Below are positions 60,164-64,000 of a stretch of 64,000 bases of DNA, in pieces (within the stretch, counting starts at the first letter, position 1; every line of letters begins with the position of its first letter). The DNA lies in the NCBI GenBank assembly GCA_963772295.1, contig CAVYWO010000017.1:62001-126000 (forward strand), given 5' to 3'. Below the pieces are notes generated by a model. That model saw nothing but the letters and a program-made list of their open reading frames with translations, was not told the origin of the DNA and searched no databases. The DNA is from AP-15 sp963772295. GTDB taxonomy: Bacteria > Pseudomonadota > Alphaproteobacteria > ATCC43930 > CGMCC-115725. A program made the translations under genes and the position numbers.

Positions 60164-61351
60164 ATGCGGCGGGTGACGATTCTCGGGTCGACCGGATCGG
60201 TCGGGTGCAATACCGTCGATCTCTTGCAGCGCCACCGGGATACGTTCACGGTCGAGGCGTTGACCGCGCATCGCGATGCCGCTCGGCTCGCCGAGCAGGC
60301 GCGGGCGGTTGGTGCGCGCTTCGCCGCGATCGCCGACCCCGCCTCTTACCCGGCGTTGCACGAGGCGCTCGCCGGGACCGGGATCGAGACCGGGTGCGGT
60401 GCCGCCGCCCTGGTGGAGGCGGCGCAGCGGCCTGCCGATTGGGTGATGGCCGCGATCGTCGGTTTCGCCGGCTTGGCGCCGACCTTGGCGGCAATCCGGC
60501 GCGGCGTGATCGTGGCCCTCGCCAACAAGGAGGTCCTGGTCTGCGCCGGCGCGCTGTTCATGGAGGAGGTGGCGCGCTGGGGCGCCAGCTTGCTGCCGGT
60601 CGACAGTGAACACAATGCCGTTTGGCAGTGCTTTGATCCGGCGCGCCGGCAGGCGATCGAGCGCATTATTCTGACCGCCAGCGGCGGTCCGTTCCGCGAG
60701 CGCAGCCTCGCCGAAATGCGCCAGGTTTCGCCGGAACAGGCCGTCGCCCACCCCAACTGGCGCATGGGCGCGAAAATCTCGGTCAATTCGGCCACCATGA
60801 TGAACAAAGGGCTCGAGGTGATCGAGGCGCATCATCTGTTCCGGCTGCCGCACGAAAGGGTCGAGGTCGTGGTCCACCCGCAATCGATCGTCCACGGGCT
60901 GGTGGCTTATCGCGACGGCTCGGTGCTGGCGCAGCTCGGCCCGCCCGATATGCGCACCCCGATCGCCTATGCCCTGGCCTGGCCCGAGCGGATCGCCGCG
61001 CCGACCAAGCGGCTCGATCTTGCGGCGATCGGCCGACTGAGCTTCGAGCCGCCCGACGAGGAGCGCTTCCCGGCGCTGCGGATCGCTCGCGATGCGCTGA
61101 TCCGCGGCGGCAGCTGTCCGACGGTTCTGAATGCGGCGAACGAGACCGCGGTTGGCGCCTTTCTCGAAGGTCGTATCGGGTTTCTCGACATTGCCGAGAC
61201 CGTCGAGCGGACGCTCGAGGCGATCCCTTCAGGCAAACTTGACTCTCTCGACGACGTCTACAGATTTGACGCGATGGCGCGCCGAGTCGCCGCCGGATCG
61301 ATGGGCGGAGAGGCGCGGGCGCTCAGCCGCGAGGCGACGGAACCGGCATGA
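60164..61351 (+). CDS. dxr: 1-deoxy-D-xylulose 5-phosphate reductoisomerase
   Basis: This 395-residue enzyme catalyses the second step of the MEP isoprenoid pathway. NADPH motif RRVTILGSTGSVGCNTVDLL, metal/substrate residues in LPVDSEHNAVWQCF, the flexible loop PHERVEVVVHPQSIVHGLV and NSATMMNKGLEVIEAHHLF are all present. Its product feeds the UppS substrate pool, which fits the shared operon. The stop overlaps the rseP start (ATGA). Confidence 0.97.
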   Translation: MRRVTILGSTGSVGCNTVDLLQRHRDTFTVEALTAHRDAARLAEQARAVGARFAAIADPASYPALHEALAGTGIETGCGAAALVEAAQRPADWVMAAIVGFAGLAPTLAAIRRGVIVALANKEVLVCAGALFMEEVARWGASLLPVDSEHNAVWQCFDPARRQAIERIILTASGGPFRERSLAEMRQVSPEQAVAHPNWRMGAKISVNSATMMNKGLEVIEAHHLFRLPHERVEVVVHPQSIVHGLVAYRDGSVLAQLGPPDMRTPIAYALAWPERIAAPTKRLDLAAIGRLSFEPPDEERFPALRIARDALIRGGSCPTVLNAANETAVGAFLEGRIGFLDIAETVERTLEAIPSGKLDSLDDVYRFDAMARRVAAGSMGGEARALSREATEPA

Positions 61352-62490
61352 TCAACCTCCAGTCTCTCGAAACCCTGGGGCACGGCGTTCTCAATTACGT
61401 CGGCTGGTTCCTGGTAATCCTCACCTTGTTGGTGTTCGTTCACGAGTTCGGCCACTATTTCGTCGCGCGCTGGAACGGGGTCAGGGTCGAGGTATTTTCG
61501 ATCGGGTTTGGCCCGGAATTGTTCGGGCGTCGGGATCGCGCCGGGACGCGGTGGAAGTTCAGCGCGATCCCGCTTGGCGGCTATATCAGAATGCTGGGCG
61601 ACGGCAACGCCGCCTCCGCCCTGCCGGGCCCGCCGCTCGCCCCGACCGAGCAGTCGGTTGCGTTCAATAGCAAGAACTTGGCTCAGCGGACCGCGATCGT
61701 CGCCGCCGGGCCGGCCGCGAACTTCGTGTTCGCGGTGATCGTTCTCGGCGTTTTGTTCATGACCTTCGGTCGGCCGTTCACGCCGGCGGTCGTCGGTCAG
61801 GTGCAGCCCCATAGCGCGGCCGAGGAGGGGGGTATGCGCCCGGGCGACGTGATCATCGGCATCGACGGGCGGCCGGTCCGGCGCTTCGAGGATGTGCAAC
61901 AGGCCGTCCGCTTCGATCCCGGCAAGCCGATGACGATCGTGGTCGGACGCAGCGGCGCCAAGATCACGCTGCATGTGACCCCGAAGCGGACCGAACTTAC
62001 CGACCGTTTCGGCAATCGCGTCTGGCTTCTCGGCATCACCCATAGCGGCATGGACTACGTAAAGCTCGGCCCGGTCGCGGCGCTCGCCGAGGCCGGGATC
62101 GAGACCTGGGACCTGTCGGTCGCGACGCTGAAGGGCATCGGGCAGATCATCATCGGCACCCGCAGCAGCGACGAGTTGGGTGGGCCGTTGCGCATCGCCC
62201 AGATGTCGGGAAAGGTTGCGCAAGAAGGACCCGTAGCGACGATCTGGCTAGTGGCAGTATTATCGATCAACCTTGGATTAATCAACCTGTTTCCGGTTCC
62301 AGTTCTTGACGGCGGTCATTTGTTGTTTTATGCCGCCGAAGCGTTGCGCGGAAAACCGCTGGGTCCCCGGGCTCAGGAGTACGGGTTTCGCATCGGGCTC
62401 GCTTTGGTACTCACATTGATGGTCTTCGCCACCCGGAACGATCTCGTTCATCTTGGGATTTGGAATTGGCTGAAGGGCTTGGTGACCTGA
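61348..62490 (+). CDS. rseP: Site-2 intramembrane protease RseP
   Basis: This 380-residue membrane metalloprotease has zinc motif VHEFGHYFVARWNG in the first helix pair, one clear PDZ domain (VQPHSAAEEGGMRPGDVIIG) and the third catalytic segment INLGLINLFPVPVLDGGHLL. Family members with one or two PDZ domains occur; one is visible here. It would cleave anti-sigma factors within the membrane during envelope stress. The gene is placed just before bamA, as in most proteobacteria. Confidence 0.95.
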   Translation: MINLQSLETLGHGVLNYVGWFLVILTLLVFVHEFGHYFVARWNGVRVEVFSIGFGPELFGRRDRAGTRWKFSAIPLGGYIRMLGDGNAASALPGPPLAPTEQSVAFNSKNLAQRTAIVAAGPAANFVFAVIVLGVLFMTFGRPFTPAVVGQVQPHSAAEEGGMRPGDVIIGIDGRPVRRFEDVQQAVRFDPGKPMTIVVGRSGAKITLHVTPKRTELTDRFGNRVWLLGITHSGMDYVKLGPVAALAEAGIETWDLSVATLKGIGQIIIGTRSSDELGGPLRIAQMSGKVAQEGPVATIWLVAVLSINLGLINLFPVPVLDGGHLLFYAAEALRGKPLGPRAQEYGFRIGLALVLTLMVFATRNDLVHLGIWNWLKGLVT

Positions 62491-62538
62491 CGCGGTCGCT
62501 GAACCCTGGGAGGGGGAGCGAGCCGGGGTGGGGACGTT

Positions 62539-64000
62539 TTGCATTGCCATCGACTGAGGTTCGCGCGCTTCGCCGCGGCCGCGGTCTTCCTGGGGATCTT
62601 CGGTTTGCCGTGGATTGCGTCGGCGCAACGAACGGACGAGGGGCCGCCGCCGCCGGCGGCTGCCGCGCCGGCCAAGCCGCCCGCGACGCTGCCGCCAACC
62701 GCCGCGCCCGGACGCGGCACCCCGCCGCCCGGGCCGATGGGCACCGGAACCGTCAGCGACATCCGTATCGTCGGGGCCAAGCGGATCGAACCTGAAACGA
62801 TTCGCTCCTATCTTCAGATCCAGTCCGGTGATCCGTGGAGCGAGGAGTTGGTCAACAGCTCGCTCAAGTCGTTGTTCGCCACTGGGCTATTCGCCGATGT
62901 CACGCTCTCGCGAGTCGGCAACACCCTGGTCGTGAAGGTGGTGGAGAACCCGATCATCAATCGGATCGCCTTCGAGGGGAACAAGAAGCTCAGCGACAAG
63001 GACCTCAACGCCGAGATTCAACTGCGTCCGCGGGTCGTCTACACCCGGACACGCGTGCAGAGCGACGTCAGGCGCATTCTCGAGCTCTATCGCCGGCATG
63101 GTCGGTTTGGCGCCACCGTCGAGCCAAAGGTCATTCAGCTTTCCGAAAACCGGGTTGATCTGGTCTTCGAAATCAACGAAGGCGAATTCACCGGCATACG
63201 CAGCATCAATTTCGTCGGCAATCACGCCTTTACCGAGGGCAAGTTGCGCGGAGTCATCGTCAGCAAGGAAAGCCGCTGGTACCGGTTTTTGTCGACCAAC
63301 GACAGTTACGATCCGGACCGTTTGACCTATGATCGCGAGCTGCTGCGGAAGTTTTATCTGACCGAGGGCTATGCCGATTTCCGAGTCGTGTCGGCGGTGG
63401 CGGAGCTGACCCCGTCGCGTAACGGCTTCATCCTCACCTTCACCCTCGATGAAGGCCAGCGCTATCGGTTCGGCAAGATCGGCGTCGACATCAAGCTCAA
63501 GGATCTGCCCGCCGCCGCGGTGCTGCCGCTGCTCACGATCCGGTCGGGCGATTGGTACAATGCGGATCAGGTCGAGAAATCGATCTCGGCCCTGACCGAT
63601 GCCGTGGGCGATCGGGGCTATGCGTTCGTCCGGGTCAGGCCCGAGATCAACCGCAACCGCAAGGACCACACGATCGATGTCACGTTCAAAGTCGAGGAGG
63701 GCCCGCGCGTCTATGTCGAGCGCATCGACATCGTCGGCAATGTGCGCACCCTCGACAAGGTCATCCGACGCGAAATGCAGCTGGTAGAAGGGGATGCCTT
63801 CAACTCCACGCGGATGCAGCGCTCGCAGCAGCGGATCAAGAACCTCGGCTTCTTCAAGAAAGTGGAAGTGACCAACGTGCCCGGGTCGGCGCCCGACAAA
63901 ACCGTGGTGACGGTCGAAGTCGAGGAACAGTCGACCGGCGAATTGTCGCTCGGGTTCGGCCTGTCGACGTCGGAGGGACCGCTCGCCGATGTCGATATCC
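62539..64000 (+). CDS. bamA: Outer membrane assembly factor BamA (5' part, runs off the window)
   Basis: At least 487 residues up to the window end. The N terminus has a signal peptide (FAAAAVFLGIFGLPWIASAQ) followed by an unusual 40-residue Pro/Ala-rich linker. POTRA domains follow: VSDIRIVGAKRIEPETIRSY, NPIINRIAFEGNKKLSDKDL, GEFTGIRSINFVGNHAFTEG, RYRFGKIGVDIKLKDLPAAA and PRVYVERIDIVGNVRTLDKV. The start of the barrel-linked region (ELSLGFGLSTSEGP) is reached. No ATG precedes the signal; TTG at 62539 after GGTGGGGAC is the best start. It inserts beta-barrel proteins in the outer membrane. Confidence 0.95.
   Translation, partial: MHCHRLRFARFAAAAVFLGIFGLPWIASAQRTDEGPPPPAAAAPAKPPATLPPTAAPGRGTPPPGPMGTGTVSDIRIVGAKRIEPETIRSYLQIQSGDPWSEELVNSSLKSLFATGLFADVTLSRVGNTLVVKVVENPIINRIAFEGNKKLSDKDLNAEIQLRPRVVYTRTRVQSDVRRILELYRRHGRFGATVEPKVIQLSENRVDLVFEINEGEFTGIRSINFVGNHAFTEGKLRGVIVSKESRWYRFLSTNDSYDPDRLTYDRELLRKFYLTEGYADFRVVSAVAELTPSRNGFILTFTLDEGQRYRFGKIGVDIKLKDLPAAAVLPLLTIRSGDWYNADQVEKSISALTDAVGDRGYAFVRVRPEINRNRKDHTIDVTFKVEEGPRVYVERIDIVGNVRTLDKVIRREMQLVEGDAFNSTRMQRSQQRIKNLGFFKKVEVTNVPGSAPDKTVVTVEVEEQSTGELSLGFGLSTSEGPLADVDI

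Noticed and set aside
1..64000. tRNA, rRNA or conjugation genes, including a tRNA at the island ends
   Set aside because: None seen on either strand; the island ends lie in a protein-coding sequence.

Overview
The window is high-GC DNA from an alphaproteobacterium, probably a Rhodospirillales-like lineage (inference). The evidence is the gene order rpsB-tsf-pyrH-frr-uppS-cdsA-dxr-rseP-bamA, the lolC-lolD-dnaE block, frequent GTG/TTG starts with 1-4 nt gene overlaps, and many strongly GC-biased accessory genes. No rRNA, tRNA or CRISPR array was recognised.

Left part (1-13.4 kb): an eroded IS110 transposase remnant lies next to a group II intron on the minus strand, with its reverse transcriptase/maturase, a 34-nt domain V and a GTGCG 5' end. 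Next come a Tat-exported alpha/beta hydrolase, a broken DUF5681 gene, and a small-molecule catabolism patch: cupin, enolase-superfamily enzyme, two zinc-free quinone-oxidoreductase-like MDR proteins, a D-threonine-aldolase-like PLP enzyme and a tandem dimeric alpha/beta-barrel protein. Four of these genes each carry one extra base that breaks the frame. Two small exported proteins close the part.

Middle part (13.5-33.5 kb): a large SAM / class III cyclase / AAA ATPase / TPR protein, a Baeyer-Villiger monooxygenase, a beta-propeller protein, a two-component flavin monooxygenase (oxygenase plus reductase), a HAD phosphatase overlapping a molybdenum hydroxylase large subunit, two near-duplicate EmrB-type drug exporters with one EmrA-type adaptor, a DUF1778-GNAT toxin-antitoxin pair, and the first part of a second SAM/cyclase/ATPase/TPR gene.

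Island (about 33.57-40.20 kb): a tyrosine-integrase element of about 6.6 kb is inserted inside that second cyclase gene. Its ends carry a near-identical 17-bp sequence, and GGTTAGAAGA-type repeats lie just inside each end. The cargo is visibly poorer in GC: a small integrase-linked ORF, a small membrane protein, a NYN-domain RNase gene with an in-frame TGA at a conserved Trp position, a large PIN-like protein, two serine-recombinase relics, a Rap1a-like fragment, a DUF3467-like protein and a HigBA-like toxin-antitoxin pair whose antitoxin ends in 13-residue repeats. The rest of the cyclase gene resumes at 40.2 kb.

Right part (41.7-64 kb): a DUF559 nuclease gene between inverted copies of a palindromic repeat, GYD and pterin dehydratase proteins, a caspase-like C13 peptidase, a glycosyltransferase-like protein, a branched-chain amino acid type ABC transporter (LivHMGF, no binding protein), then the core blocks lolC-lolD-dnaE and rpsB through bamA. 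In the latter, pyrH has no stop codon and reads in frame straight into frr, predicting a UMP kinase-ribosome recycling factor fusion, while a strong internal ribosome binding site would still allow free Frr. bamA runs off the end of the window.
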